From Myroides guanonis (GTDB taxonomy: Bacteria; Bacteroidota; Bacteroidia; Flavobacteriales; Flavobacteriaceae), in assembly GCF_900114085.1 (NCBI RefSeq), contig NZ_FORU01000007.1, forward strand, positions 82,395 to 146,394: a stretch of DNA of 64,000 bases, read 5' to 3'. Every line of letters starts with the position of its first letter. Within the stretch, counting starts at the first letter, position 1. Below, piece by piece: positions 27,623 to 36,796 of this stretch. The notes below the pieces were generated by a model that was given only the letters and a program-made list of their open reading frames with translations, had not been told where the DNA came from and did no database searches. Position numbers and translations under genes: made by a program.

Positions 27623-27845
27623 GAGTCTGAAAAGAAAAATGAGTCAAGACTCGAAGTACTCATTCCATTTATTCCAATCCTTAATTAGAATTCTACACAT
27701 AATTTTTACTATCCTATGTTAAAATAGAACAAGCTAACGCTATCAGATGATCCCAAAAAAGAGAATCTAAATGTAATCAACTTCGTTATCGTCAAAGTTT
27801 TTTATATTTTTGCACGAAAAAGCGATTAACATATAAATCTATAGC

Positions 27846-28043
27846 ATGAGCTACTTCCTTTTCTTTTGGCAATTTTTTTTGCTTTTTCTACTTATTTTAA
27901 TTCCTTATTCTCTTTTTAAACTTGGTTATTCCAACCTTGATAATAATCAAAAACTTATATGGTGTTTAATCATATTATTGATTCCTTTTTTTGGAGGTCT
28001 TGCTTATCTTTTAGTAATGAGAAACAAAAAGATTATTAAATAA
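27846..28043 (+). CDS. Small PLDc_N-type membrane protein
   Basis: A 65-residue protein with two membrane helices (about 5-24 and 37-58). The second ends in IPFFGGLAYLLVMR, which matches the phospholipase-D-nuclease N-terminal (PLDc_N) family: a proline-containing helix followed by GxxxYL and a basic end. These small proteins occur widely without a nuclease domain and have no settled function. The protein is complete, ending in KKIIK. It follows the gene-poor stretch and has no cotranscribed neighbour. Confidence 0.7.
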   Translation: MSYFLFFWQFFLLFLLILIPYSLFKLGYSNLDNNQKLIWCLIILLIPFFGGLAYLLVMRNKKIIK

Positions 28044-28193
28044 TAACCTCATTCGATACTCGAAATTAATTAGATACTAATAAATCTATTTAAAGCATAA
28101 TTAGGATATAGGATAACGATTGTTTTTACTGAAAATAGAACCTAGTTTATATAAATTTGATTAACTTTATAATATCTCAAAAATGATAATGCT

Positions 28194-28412
28194 ATGAATC
28201 ACGTAAAATTATTTGTCGGTAGTGAAGTTCTTACACTTGCAGTCAAAGACATATTAGAACAAAATAATATTGAATTCATTGAAAGAAATGATGTTAAGTC
28301 TTCTTTAGCTGTTGGTATAGGTACCGCAGATAAAGCAGTACATATATTCGTAGATCCCAAAGACCTTGAATATGCAAAACATTTGTTAGAGAAAAACGAT
28401 ATTCACGAATAA
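28194..28412 (+). CDS. DUF2007 putative signal-transducing protein
   Basis: A 72-residue soluble protein of the DUF2007 family, small ferredoxin-like folds related to PII-type signalling proteins. HVKLFVGSEVLTLAVKDILE and NNIEFIERNDVKS form the first beta-alpha-beta unit; VHIFVDPKDLEYAKHLLEKN forms the second. The ending in a helix followed by DIHE is normal. No ligand is known. It is monocistronic, with a terminator only a few bases after the stop codon. Confidence 0.78.
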   Translation: MNHVKLFVGSEVLTLAVKDILEQNNIEFIERNDVKSSLAVGIGTADKAVHIFVDPKDLEYAKHLLEKNDIHE

Positions 28413-28415
28413 GGA

Positions 28416-28452
28416 AAAAGGGTTGTAATTATAAAAATTACAACCCTTTTTT
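28416..28452. terminator. Bidirectional hairpin terminator
   Basis: AAAAGGGTTGTAATT and AATTACAACCCTTTT pair perfectly across ATAAA, between the converging DUF2007 and DoxX genes. Confidence 0.9.
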
Positions 28453-28479
28453 GATTAACATACCTAGTGTCAAAACTTA

Positions 28480-28887
28480 TTATTTTAAAAGAGAAGTTCT
28501 CCCTTTATAAACACTATACTTTCCAGATCCCAATAGCATAATACATATTGCGCCCATCAAAAAGAAGACATTAGCTTCTATTTTCAAAGCTCCTACCTCA
28601 CTAAACTGAAACAAATTCCAACCATATAATAAATAAAGAGACATTAACATAGTAAAAGCTATCAACAAACTTGAAAGCTTAGTTGCTATACCTAAAATAA
28701 TCGCTAACGGGGCTACAACTTCTGCAATCGGAACACCTACCCACATCCACTTTGGTAAACCTGCTGTTTCTAATTGTTGTATTATAAAATCATGGCCATG
28801 TATTAGTTTATGTATGCCGTGAAAAATCATCAATCCACCAACAGTGAATCTCAATAATAACTTTCCTATGTCTTGGTTTTTCTTCAT
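28480..28887 (-). CDS. DoxX-family membrane protein
   Basis: A 135-residue inner-membrane protein with four helices, of the DoxX family. IGKLLLRFTVGGLMIFHGIH is the first helix with the conserved R and GxxxFxHG pattern, then LPKWMWVGVPIAEVVAPLAI and a final helix pair ending in GSGKYSVYKG. Members take part in redox and sulfur-stress membrane complexes in some bacteria; the role here is unknown. The ATG at 28887 (MKKNQDIGK) looks natural; an in-frame ATG three codons upstream (28896) is an alternative. Confidence 0.82.
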   Translation of the reverse strand: MKKNQDIGKLLLRFTVGGLMIFHGIHKLIHGHDFIIQQLETAGLPKWMWVGVPIAEVVAPLAIILGIATKLSSLLIAFTMLMSLYLLYGWNLFQFSEVGALKIEANVFFLMGAICIMLLGSGKYSVYKGRTSLLK

Positions 28888-28987
28888 GAATAGCATTTTT
28901 TATTAGTTGTGAAAATTTGAATTAGTTAAACTATAAGAATAAGTGAATCATAATAAATATTTAAAAATCAATATTTTGAAATATAAT

Positions 28988-29698
28988 TTAAGCTGTTTTA
29001 GTAGGTCTAATTTCAATTTTACTAGGAAGTGCATTCGGATTCATTTGTAAAACTGATACAATCAACTCACCTATATCCTCTGGTTGTATTTTCCACTTAT
29101 CTTTTTGCTCATCCGGTGTGTGTTCATTAAAATGTGAAGTGACAGAACCTGGTAATATAGTAGTTACTTTAACATCTTTCTGACGTAAATCCAACATTGC
29201 GGCTTGTGTAAAACCAACCACTCCAAATTTAGAAGCATTATATCCTGCTCCATTTTCAAAGAAATTAATACCTGCCAAGCTTGCAATACTGATATAGTAT
29301 CCCTTATTCTGTTTAAGTTGTTCCACTGTAGCTTTAAGGGTATGAAATGCTCCAGTAAGATTTGTATCAATCATTGCATTCCAATCTTCTAAAGACATTT
29401 CATCTATGGGTGCGAATTTCCCCAAACCTGCATTAGCGATAACTACATCTATTTTTCCGAATTTAGATATAATTTCACGAACAGCTCTTTGTTCATCTTC
29501 AAAGTTTCTAACATCAGATTGAATACCCAAAACTCGACTTTCATCACCAAGATCACGAGCTACAGCTACAGTTTCAACAGCATTTCTACCTGAAATAGCC
29601 ACATTTAGCCCTTGATCTAATAAGCATTTTGCTATTCCTTTTCCAATTCCTTTTGTACCTCCTGTTATATAGACAGTAAGCCCACTAATATTTTTCAT
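28988..29698 (-). CDS. Short-chain dehydrogenase/reductase (classical SDR)
   Basis: A 236-residue Rossmann-fold oxidoreductase. The cofactor loop TGGTKGIGKGIAK lies at about 12-24, and SGRNAV after the second strand suggests NADP(H) preference. VIANAGLGKFAP is the NAG motif, and S-Y-K catalysis is given by SIASLAGINF and YNASKFGV at about 150. TILPGSVTSHFNEHTP contains the PG motif. The C-terminal SALP-like segment IEIRPTKTA is typical of ribitol or 3-ketoacyl reductase-like SDRs. The substrate is unknown. It lies upstream of the DoxX gene in the same direction, with a 100-base gap. Confidence 0.85.
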   Translation of the reverse strand: MKNISGLTVYITGGTKGIGKGIAKCLLDQGLNVAISGRNAVETVAVARDLGDESRVLGIQSDVRNFEDEQRAVREIISKFGKIDVVIANAGLGKFAPIDEMSLEDWNAMIDTNLTGAFHTLKATVEQLKQNKGYYISIASLAGINFFENGAGYNASKFGVVGFTQAAMLDLRQKDVKVTTILPGSVTSHFNEHTPDEQKDKWKIQPEDIGELIVSVLQMNPNALPSKIEIRPTKTA

Positions 29699-29944
29699 AT
29701 ATATTCAATTTAACACACGTTTTAAATAAGAAACTTCAACGTGATAATTTACAACTATTTCATTAATAACTAATGAAATTACAATTTTTAGGTCAACTAT
29801 TATACTTTAATACAGTTTGTTACAATATAAAAATCACATTTTGCACCACAATATAAAGAAACTAATTGTCTGTAGAAAGGCTTTTTAATAATTGTAGAAT
29901 CTTTTTCAAATCATTAAATTAGCCTCTTTAATAAAAACAAACCA

Positions 29945-32137
29945 ATGAAAAGAATAAGTATAATAGCTTTTGTCTTAATGGGAAACTTGATGTTTGCACA
30001 ACGAGATCTCACTATACAAGAAGCAACCATGGGGCAATATCGCTCATTTTATCCAAAATCAATATTCAATGCGCAATGGCAATCTAATGATAAAATTACG
30101 CATTTAAATAGTGAATACACCGCATTAACTTCAAGAAAATCAAAAGACAATTGGGCTCCTAAAGAGTTAATTAGCCTTGAGGATTTAAAAACAGCAATTA
30201 AAACTAGATTACCAAAGGCTTCTTTAGACGTAACTCGATTTCCAAATTATACTTGGAAAAATGATCATATCTTATCTTTTCAAATCTCAAATAAATCACA
30301 AACTTATTTTTTAGACTATGATATAAATTCTAAAGCTATTATACGCGATATGAATATCGATGTAAATGCAGAAGATCCTATCGTTTCTAGAAATCAAGAT
30401 TATATAGCATGGTTAAAAGACAATAACATTGTTGTGACCAACTCTAAGGGGCAAAATATTGACATAACTCAAGACAATACTATTGATTTTTTAAATGGTA
30501 GTAAAGATACCCATCGCAATGAATTTGGTATTAATCAAGGAATGTGGTGGAGTCCAAAACAGGATCAACTTCTATATTACAGAAAAGATCAAAGCATGGT
30601 TAGTGATTATCCTTTAGTAGATTATAGTACAAGGGTAGCTACAGTGAAAAACATTAAGTATCCTATGGCTGGAATGGCCAATGAACAGGTAACTCTTGTA
30701 ATTCACGATATAAATACTGGAAAGAAAGTTACACTTCAAACAGGTGAACCTTTAGATCAATTTCTAACTATGGTCACTTGGGATCCTACTGGAAACTATG
30801 TATATGTTGGAGTTTTAAACAGAGGTCAAAATCACCTAAAGCTAAATAAATACAATGCAGCAACAGGAGCTTTTGAAAGCACCTTATTAGAAGAAGAAGC
30901 TAATACATATACCGAACCTTCTGAAGGACTATTGTTTAATCCTAAGAACGATAAAGAATTTGTTTATATGACCGAATTGGAAGGATATAGACAGGCTTAT
31001 CTTTACAATACAGATGGTAAACTTTTAAAGAAATTAGGTTTTAAAGATGTGGTGGTAACCGATATGCTAGGTTTTGATACAGACGCTAAGCATATCTATT
31101 ATATAGGTACAGACAATAATGGTTTAGACCGTATGTTATATAAAGTAAACTTAAAAAAAGCTACTACTGAAAAAATCACTACAGCTTCTGGAACTCACAA
31201 TATAGTTTTAAATCCTTCAAAATCTATATTCTTAGACCAATTTAGCAATGTTGAAACACCTAATAAGACAAGTATTGTAGAAGTAAATTCAAAAGAAAAA
31301 AGCGTATCGATTTCTGAGGCTGAAAACCCTTATGAAGATATTATCGATATGCCTAAAATGGAATTACTTACTATAACAGCAGCAGACGGAAAAACACCTC
31401 TTAATGCACGTATAATATATCCGACTAATTTTGATGAAAATAAAAAGTATCCTGTTATGCTTTACGTATACGGTGGTCCTCATGCACAGTTAATTCAGAA
31501 CAATTGGTTAGGAGGTTCTTCCCTATTCTTTCAATATATGGCTCAAAAAGGGTATATTGTATTTACAGTAGATAACAGAGGAAGTGCCTATAGAGGAAAA
31601 GATTTTGAACATATAATTCATCGCCAGTTAGGTCAAGTTGAAATGGCAGACCAATTAAAAGGTATTGACTATTTGAAATCTCAAAATTTTGTTGACTCCG
31701 GTAAGATTGGTGTATATGGATGGAGTTTTGGAGGTTTTATGACTACTACTTTATCTATACATCATCCTGAAATTTTTAAAGTTGGTGTAGCAGGTGGTCC
31801 TGTAATGGATTGGAAGTACTATGAAATCATGTATGGAGAACGTTATATGGATACTCCTCAAGAAAATCCTGAAGGCTATACTAAAACAAGTCTTGTGAAT
31901 AAAGCAGTTGAATTAGAAAATCCACTACTAATCATTCACGGAGCACAAGATCCAGTTGTAGTTCAACAACACTCAATGGCATTTGTTGAAGCTTGCATAA
32001 AAGCAGGAAAACAAGTTGATTATTTTTTATACCCTACTCACGAACACAACGTAATAGGAACAGACAGAATACATTTAAATCAGAAAATTGCAGACTATTT
32101 CTTTCTACATTTAGCACCTGCTAGAGAAAGTAATTAA
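29945..32137 (+). CDS. Dipeptidyl-peptidase IV-type S9B serine peptidase
   Basis: A 730-residue secreted or periplasmic peptidase that releases N-terminal Xaa-Pro dipeptides. A signal peptide (residues 1-18, ending in MFAQ) precedes an eight-bladed propeller (about 20-480) and a C-terminal alpha/beta hydrolase. The catalytic triad is visible: GWSFGGFM with Ser594, HGAQDPV with Asp669 and THEHNVIG with His701. VYGGPHAQ and DNRGSAYRGKDFEH are characteristic of S9B. Such enzymes serve protein and peptide feeding in Flavobacteria and Bacteroides. It is a single-gene unit with a terminator shared with the aldolase gene. Confidence 0.95.
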   Translation: MKRISIIAFVLMGNLMFAQRDLTIQEATMGQYRSFYPKSIFNAQWQSNDKITHLNSEYTALTSRKSKDNWAPKELISLEDLKTAIKTRLPKASLDVTRFPNYTWKNDHILSFQISNKSQTYFLDYDINSKAIIRDMNIDVNAEDPIVSRNQDYIAWLKDNNIVVTNSKGQNIDITQDNTIDFLNGSKDTHRNEFGINQGMWWSPKQDQLLYYRKDQSMVSDYPLVDYSTRVATVKNIKYPMAGMANEQVTLVIHDINTGKKVTLQTGEPLDQFLTMVTWDPTGNYVYVGVLNRGQNHLKLNKYNAATGAFESTLLEEEANTYTEPSEGLLFNPKNDKEFVYMTELEGYRQAYLYNTDGKLLKKLGFKDVVVTDMLGFDTDAKHIYYIGTDNNGLDRMLYKVNLKKATTEKITTASGTHNIVLNPSKSIFLDQFSNVETPNKTSIVEVNSKEKSVSISEAENPYEDIIDMPKMELLTITAADGKTPLNARIIYPTNFDENKKYPVMLYVYGGPHAQLIQNNWLGGSSLFFQYMAQKGYIVFTVDNRGSAYRGKDFEHIIHRQLGQVEMADQLKGIDYLKSQNFVDSGKIGVYGWSFGGFMTTTLSIHHPEIFKVGVAGGPVMDWKYYEIMYGERYMDTPQENPEGYTKTSLVNKAVELENPLLIIHGAQDPVVVQQHSMAFVEACIKAGKQVDYFLYPTHEHNVIGTDRIHLNQKIADYFFLHLAPARESN

Positions 32138-32157
32138 TTTTAATACTGCTATAAAAC

Positions 32158-32188
32158 ATAAAGGGAGCCTCAATGAGGCTCCCTTTAT
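32158..32188. terminator. Bidirectional hairpin terminator
   Basis: AAAGGGAGCCTC and GAGGCTCCCTTT pair across AAT between the converging peptidase and aldolase genes. Confidence 0.88.
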
Positions 32189-32209
32189 TGTATGAATAAT
32201 ACCTGTAAT

Positions 32210-32866
32210 TTATTGATTTGCTTTCGCATAGTCAGCTAAGAATTGAGCCAAACCACTATCTGTTAAAGGGTGTTTTAATAAACCAGTTATAGCAGAAAGA
32301 GGTCCTGTCATAACATCTGCACCAATTTTAGCACAATTAACAATGTGCATAGTATGACGAACAGATGCAGCTAATATCTCAGTAGTAAATCCATAGTTAT
32401 CATAGATTTGACGAATTTCCTGAATCAAAATCAATCCATCTGTAGAAATATCATCTAAACGCCCAATAAAAGGAGAAACATAAGAAGCTCCAGCTTTAGC
32501 AGCTAATAAAGCTTGTCCAGCAGAGAAAACTAATGTTACGTTTGTTTTAATCCCTTTAGAAGAAAAGTATTTACATGCTTTAATTCCATCTTTTGTCATA
32601 GGTAATTTAACCACAATTTGTTTGTGTAAGGCAGCTAAAGCTTCTCCTTCTTTTACCATTCCTTCATAATCAGTAGCAATAACTTCTGCACTAACATCTC
32701 CATCCACTAATGAACAGATTGTTTTATAATGATTTAAAATGTTTTCAGAACCAGAAATACCTTCTTTAGCCATTAATGATGGATTAGTAGTAACTCCGTC
32801 TAATACCCCTAAAGATTCTGCCTCCTTAATTTGCTCTAAATTAGCTGTGTCAATAAAAAATTTCAT
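32210..32866 (-). CDS. Transaldolase-like / fructose-6-phosphate aldolase family protein
   Basis: A 218-residue TIM-barrel class I aldolase of the short transaldolase (TalC/FSA) group. [34 protein letters not shown] and [10 protein letters not shown] with the Schiff-base Lys87 are seen, followed by [20 protein letters not shown] and [11 protein letters not shown]. These proteins are mostly true transaldolases in the pentose phosphate pathway; FSA activity cannot be distinguished by eye. CAAAAATA at 32896-32903 gives a TAnnTTTG element on the minus strand just upstream. It is monocistronic. Confidence 0.92.
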   Translation of the reverse strand: MKFFIDTANLEQIKEAESLGVLDGVTTNPSLMAKEGISGSENILNHYKTICSLVDGDVSAEVIATDYEGMVKEGEALAALHKQIVVKLPMTKDGIKACKYFSSKGIKTNVTLVFSAGQALLAAKAGASYVSPFIGRLDDISTDGLILIQEIRQIYDNYGFTTEILAASVRHTMHIVNCAKIGADVMTGPLSAITGLLKHPLTDSGLAQFLADYAKANQ

Positions 32867-32986
32867 AGTTATACGTTATTATGTTGTTTTGTTTTCAAAA
32901 ATACAATTTATATATCACTTACACTCCGTTTTCATTTTTGAAATACAGTTGAAAAACTACTCTAAAATGAAAGTGTTTTCAAACGC

Positions 32987-33796
32987 TTAAGCTTTTATCT
33001 TGTAATGATTCATCAAAATTTTCTCATACATCTTACTTGGTAAAACCTTTTTCAATACCAAAGAAAACTTTTGCATGGCTGGTCCCACTTTATAACGAAC
33101 CGCCGGTTTAGGTGTCTCAATGATTCTTAAAATAGCCGTTGCCATTTCTTGTGGATCACCACCAGTGTCAACATGCTCATCCATCATATCTAAAGACATC
33201 TGATAAACTTCTTTATATGGAGAATTTGATAAAACAGGAGCGTGATAACGTCCAGAAGCAATGTTGGTAGCGAAATCCCCAGGCGCTACGTTTGTAACCT
33301 CAATACCAAAAGCCTTAACTTCCATGCGCAAGGCTTCTGTTATCATCTCTAAAGCACTTTTAGAAGATGAATAAATTCCACGGTACGGTAAACCCATATA
33401 ACCTGCTATGGATGTTATATTAATGATTAAACCACTGTGTTGTTTACGCATTGTCGGTAAGACTGCTTTAATTACATCAATAGGTCCAAAAAGATTAACT
33501 TTAAAATGATTCTCTATTTCGATGGATGGTATTTCTTCAATAGGTCCTGTTATTCCAACTCCTGCATTATTAATTAGAATATCTAATCTCCCTTCTTTCT
33601 TAACAATCTCCATTATAGCAGTTTCAATCGAAGATGTATCGCGAACATCTATTTGAACTAGAGGGAATTTGGAATTTAAAATTCTTTTAGGCTCTCTACT
33701 GCTTCCATAAACTATATAACCATTACTGCTTAAAAACTCTCCTATAGATTTTCCTATTCCTGATGAACCACCCGTAATTAAAACTACCTTCTTCAT
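32987..33796 (-). CDS. Short-chain dehydrogenase/reductase
   Basis: A 269-residue classical SDR. TGGSSGIGKSIGEFL at about 8-22 is the cofactor loop; GSSREPKRIL after strand two suggests NADP(H). LINNAGVGITGPIEE, the serine of NITSIAGYMG and YSSSKSALEMITEALRME give the active site. VAPGDFATN follows. It ends in a helical, basic tail (VLKKVLPSKMYEKILMNHYK), as in SDRs that associate with membranes or act on lipids. The substrate is unknown. A minus-strand TAnnTTTG (CAAAGATA at 33813-33820) lies just upstream of the start. Confidence 0.86.
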   Translation of the reverse strand: MKKVVLITGGSSGIGKSIGEFLSSNGYIVYGSSREPKRILNSKFPLVQIDVRDTSSIETAIMEIVKKEGRLDILINNAGVGITGPIEEIPSIEIENHFKVNLFGPIDVIKAVLPTMRKQHSGLIINITSIAGYMGLPYRGIYSSSKSALEMITEALRMEVKAFGIEVTNVAPGDFATNIASGRYHAPVLSNSPYKEVYQMSLDMMDEHVDTGGDPQEMATAILRIIETPKPAVRYKVGPAMQKFSLVLKKVLPSKMYEKILMNHYKIKA

Positions 33797-33899
33797 TATT
33801 TTGATTTTATAGCAAAGATAGTATTATGTATCTTAAATTTTAAATAGATGTATTTGAAAAGATGTTTTCATATATTTATCGTTTTAATTGACTCTCATA

Positions 33900-34919
33900 A
33901 TGAAAACTAAAATATCTCTTCTACTTTCAATTACTTTTTTTACAGCTTTTACTTCATGCAGTAGCTCCCAAAACAATATTACTACTGAAACGACTTCTTC
34001 TTTTGTAGTATATAAAGATTCCTTAAAGAAACATGTTTACACCTTAGCTTCTAATGCTCATGAAGGTCGTAGAACTGGTGAAGTTGGTCAAAAAAATGCA
34101 GCGAACTACATAGTTAAGCATTATGAGAAATTGGATATAAATTACCCAAAAGGAGCTAATAGTTATTTCCAATATGTACCAGCTGAATTTATGAAATCTA
34201 ATTATGGTGCTAACTTAAAAGACAGCGAAAATATATGGGCATTTATTCAAGGTAGTGATGATTCTAATGAAGTTTTAGTTATTTCTGCACATTATGACCA
34301 TATGGGAATTATGAATGGACAAACATATTATGGAGCAGATGATAACGCCTCTGGTACTGCGGGAGTTATGGAAATAGCCAGGCTTTTTAAAGAAGCCGTC
34401 GATAAAGGTCAGAGACCTAAAAAATCTGTTTTATTCTTACATGTCACAGGAGAGGAATTTGGTTTACACGGTTCGAGATTTTACGTAGAGAATCCAATAA
34501 TCCCGTTAGAAAACACAATCGCCAATCTTAATATTGATATGATTGGAAGGAAAAGCTATGAATATAAAGGAGATAAGGATTATATATTTTTAGTGGGTTC
34601 TAATAGGTTAAGTACAGACTTACATAACATTTCAGAAGCCGTGAATAAAGAAACCGTCCAATTGGATTTAGATTATACTTTTAATGATTTAAATCATCCA
34701 GAACGTATTTATTATCGTTCCGACCATTATAACTTTGTTAAAAATGGAATTCCAGCAATTTTCTATTATAATGGAGCTCACCAAGATTATCATCAACCAA
34801 CAGATACTCCAGATAAAATAGATTACGATTTGTTGCAAAAAAGAGCTCAGTTAGTTTTTAATACTGCTTGGAATTTAGTTAATAGAGATAAAAGACCAAA
34901 AATAGATGTTTCAGAATGA
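33900..34919 (+). CDS. M28-family zinc aminopeptidase, lipoprotein
   Basis: A 339-residue lipoprotein. The signal ends in FTSC (lipidated Cys). Metal ligands follow the M28 pattern: SAHYDHMG (His and Asp region), GADDNASGTAG with the bridging Asp, TGEEFGLHG with the catalytic Glu, and a late DSDH-like site YRSDHYNFV. The closing histidine is in HQDYHQPTDT. M28 enzymes are aminopeptidases or glutaminyl cyclases; the substrate is unknown. The ATG at 33900 puts the lipobox in the right place, whereas an upstream TTG would lengthen the signal. The next gene overlaps the stop codon. Confidence 0.9.
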   Translation: MKTKISLLLSITFFTAFTSCSSSQNNITTETTSSFVVYKDSLKKHVYTLASNAHEGRRTGEVGQKNAANYIVKHYEKLDINYPKGANSYFQYVPAEFMKSNYGANLKDSENIWAFIQGSDDSNEVLVISAHYDHMGIMNGQTYYGADDNASGTAGVMEIARLFKEAVDKGQRPKKSVLFLHVTGEEFGLHGSRFYVENPIIPLENTIANLNIDMIGRKSYEYKGDKDYIFLVGSNRLSTDLHNISEAVNKETVQLDLDYTFNDLNHPERIYYRSDHYNFVKNGIPAIFYYNGAHQDYHQPTDTPDKIDYDLLQKRAQLVFNTAWNLVNRDKRPKIDVSE

Positions 34920-35197
34920 AATATTTAAAGCGATACGATCAGACCATATTTTTTTTTAGCTTTATTAATCTATTACTATGGTCTATAAAGGCTTTCTATA
35001 TTAATAAAGAAAATGCTCCTGAAGCTATAGTTGAACTTGGAGCATTTTTATTTGTACCAATGGTATTAATATTATTTCTTTTACCGACTTTAATTGTAAT
35101 TAGAACTTTTAGAAAAAGGGTTTCTATTGTCTCCTACCCCTTTTTATCACTCTTAATGTGTGTAATAACACTTGCAATTATTTTCTATTATAATTGA
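34916..35197 (+). CDS. Small membrane protein coupled to the M28 peptidase
   Basis: A 93-residue protein with three probable membrane helices (about 9-28, 38-62 and 72-92). The loop between helices one and two is charged (INKENAPEAIVELG). The ATG overlaps the stop of the M28 gene in the sequence ATGA, which implies translational coupling. I do not recognise the family. An accessory role for the peptidase is inferred only from the overlap. Confidence 0.6.
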   Translation: MKYLKRYDQTIFFFSFINLLLWSIKAFYINKENAPEAIVELGAFLFVPMVLILFLLPTLIVIRTFRKRVSIVSYPFLSLLMCVITLAIIFYYN

Positions 35198-35238
35198 TTA
35201 TTTAATTAAATTAATCTCGGTTTTTAATGCTATCAATA

Positions 35239-35907
35239 CTATTCCTTAGAATTTAGTCTATTAATTTTAACCACTTCATATACTCCATCATAAGAAGCGC
35301 CAAAACCTTCAGTAGTTGGACCTAAATCTTTAATCTCCAACTCAACTTCTACTGGTTTTCCATTTTTAATTCCTTTGGTTTCTTCATCATACTTTTGATA
35401 TAAGATTCCTGTTTTATCAACAATCCAATATGATTTAGAATCACCAACAGCCGTAAATGATCGAGTTTCATCACCAATAACTAAAATCCCTTTTACCTTA
35501 CTAATTTTATCTTTAATAACAGGCTCTTCAAATTTGTGGTCATTGTTTATATGATTCTCATTTGCTCTAGAATAGGTATAAGTATTACTACCCTTCTTTA
35601 ACATTAAGCTATCTTTAGTTATTTTATTAATAGATAAAGTGTCTGTAAATGCAATAGTCTGATGATTTCCAATACTTTTTCCGGAAAGCAATAATAAATC
35701 TCCTTCTTGTTTCCATTGCTCATATTGAATAGTCGCCATATTTATAGAAGAAGCTACTCCATCATTTTTAAGAACAAATCCTTGATATTGGCCCGACATT
35801 CCTGGTATAGGCTCAACCCATTCTCCCTGTAATGTGGATTCACTTTGACAACCTACAAGACTAGTAATAAATATTGAAACTAAGGCTAAACTCCATATAT
35901 TTTTCAT
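35239..35907 (-). CDS. Lipocalin-like / NlpE-C-like lipoprotein
   Basis: A 222-residue lipoprotein with lipobox LVGC. Residues about 25-120 form a lipocalin-like domain (GEWVEPIPGMSGQYQGFVL, then DGVASSINM). Residues about 130-220 resemble the C-terminal OB domain of NlpE: KGILVIGDETRSFTAVGDSK, then YWIVDKTGILYQKYDEE. The combination is known to me from other Bacteroidota lipoproteins that lack any assigned function. The gene is convergent with the small membrane protein gene and has its own probable promoter at 35947. No terminator hairpin is evident. Confidence 0.72.
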   Translation of the reverse strand: MKNIWSLALVSIFITSLVGCQSESTLQGEWVEPIPGMSGQYQGFVLKNDGVASSINMATIQYEQWKQEGDLLLLSGKSIGNHQTIAFTDTLSINKITKDSLMLKKGSNTYTYSRANENHINNDHKFEEPVIKDKISKVKGILVIGDETRSFTAVGDSKSYWIVDKTGILYQKYDEETKGIKNGKPVEVELEIKDLGPTTEGFGASYDGVYEVVKINRLNSKE

Positions 35908-35946
35908 TTCTTACAATATTATGTAATACTAATATTACTGTTAAAC

Positions 35947-35974
35947 CAAACATATATTGCAAGAAGCGTGCAAA
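35947..35974 (-). promoter_or_regulatory. Predicted promoter of the lipocalin-like lipoprotein gene
   Basis: CAAACATA at 35947-35954 reads TATGTTTG on the minus strand and CAAA at 35971-35974 gives TTTG 16 bases upstream. Confidence 0.5.
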
Positions 35975-36094
35975 CTTTACTTATAAAGTAAAAAACAATT
36001 AATCCAATCAAATACTACACACAATAGTATTGATTCAATAGTTGTAATAGAACAAATAATCATTTATATTAGCTACAAAGACAATACTTTAGCT

Positions 36095-36715
36095 ATGAAA
36101 AAGAAAAGAGAATGGATTCGTATAGGTATAATTATATTAGCTGTGGTATTTATAATATCTACAGTTACATTTGAGATTTTTGAATTCCCTACTTTGGTAA
36201 CCCAATTTATTGGAGCTTTATTGGGAGTTGTAATTACTGCTATAATTACTGTTTTATTATTACAAGGACAATCACGTACGGAAGAAAACCTAGAGAAAAA
36301 ATTAAAGGTATTTGAGAAAAAGCAAGAAATTTATTTCAACTTTCTAGAGAAGCTAAATACAATTCTACAAAATGAAGATACGCAACGATTCACTCCAAGT
36401 AAAAAGCAATTTCAAAATGAAGAATTAAACTTACAAGATTTACTTTTTGAGTTCGGTTATCTAAAAATGCATACCACAAATGAAACTTTCTCAGAAATAT
36501 TGGTTTATGTAAGCAATCTTATAGAAGAAAATAATAAACTAAAGTTTTTAGAAACTGCCTCAATGGACGACTACAATCAATACTATCAAGTCTTAGCAAA
36601 TAATTATTTTAGTATTGTAACTCTTTTGAAAAAAGAATTGTACGCAAAAGAACTACCCCATTTTAATACTGAAACTATAAACACTATTATAAATAATTCT
36701 TTGAAAGGATATTAA
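36095..36715 (+). CDS. Two-helix membrane protein with cytoplasmic coiled coil
   Basis: A 206-residue protein with two membrane helices (about 9-27 and 34-57) linked by a short loop, followed by a charged helical region. The segment EENLEKKLKVFEKKQEIYFN looks like a coiled coil. The remainder is soluble, rich in L, E and N, and contains FGYLKMHTTNETFSEILVYV. I do not recognise a domain. The topology, with short loops and a large cytoplasmic helical part, is common among uncharacterised Bacteroidota proteins that respond to phage or stress, but nothing here proves such a role. A terminator at 36741 follows. Confidence 0.6.
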   Translation: MKKKREWIRIGIIILAVVFIISTVTFEIFEFPTLVTQFIGALLGVVITAIITVLLLQGQSRTEENLEKKLKVFEKKQEIYFNFLEKLNTILQNEDTQRFTPSKKQFQNEELNLQDLLFEFGYLKMHTTNETFSEILVYVSNLIEENNKLKFLETASMDDYNQYYQVLANNYFSIVTLLKKELYAKELPHFNTETINTIINNSLKGY

Positions 36716-36740
36716 TTAGTCATTCTTATTTATAAGCACA

Positions 36741-36770
36741 AAAAAAGGGGTGACAATAATTGTTCCCCTT
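36741..36770. terminator. Imperfect hairpin terminator
   Basis: AAGGGGTGACAA and TTGTTCCCCTT pair with one bulge; the A run on the left supplies a T tract for the leftward TetR gene. It may also stop the 36095 gene. Confidence 0.65.
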
Positions 36771-36796
36771 ACTCCGCTGATTGATATTCAGTTTTA

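Larger units (their letters stand above)
26599..27845. other. Gene-poor stretch of 1.25 kb with repeats
   Basis: I see no convincing gene here. The left 350 bases are AT-rich and unstructured. From about 26,900 the composition changes; short inverted repeats such as CTCTAGT (27132) with ACTAGAG (27171) appear, and an imperfect direct repeat flanks a GC-rich repeat island at 27293-27386. A 61-codon frame at 27222 is rejected because its second half merely translates the repeat. The stretch looks like the residue of one or more mobile or dispersed repeats. Confidence 0.6.
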
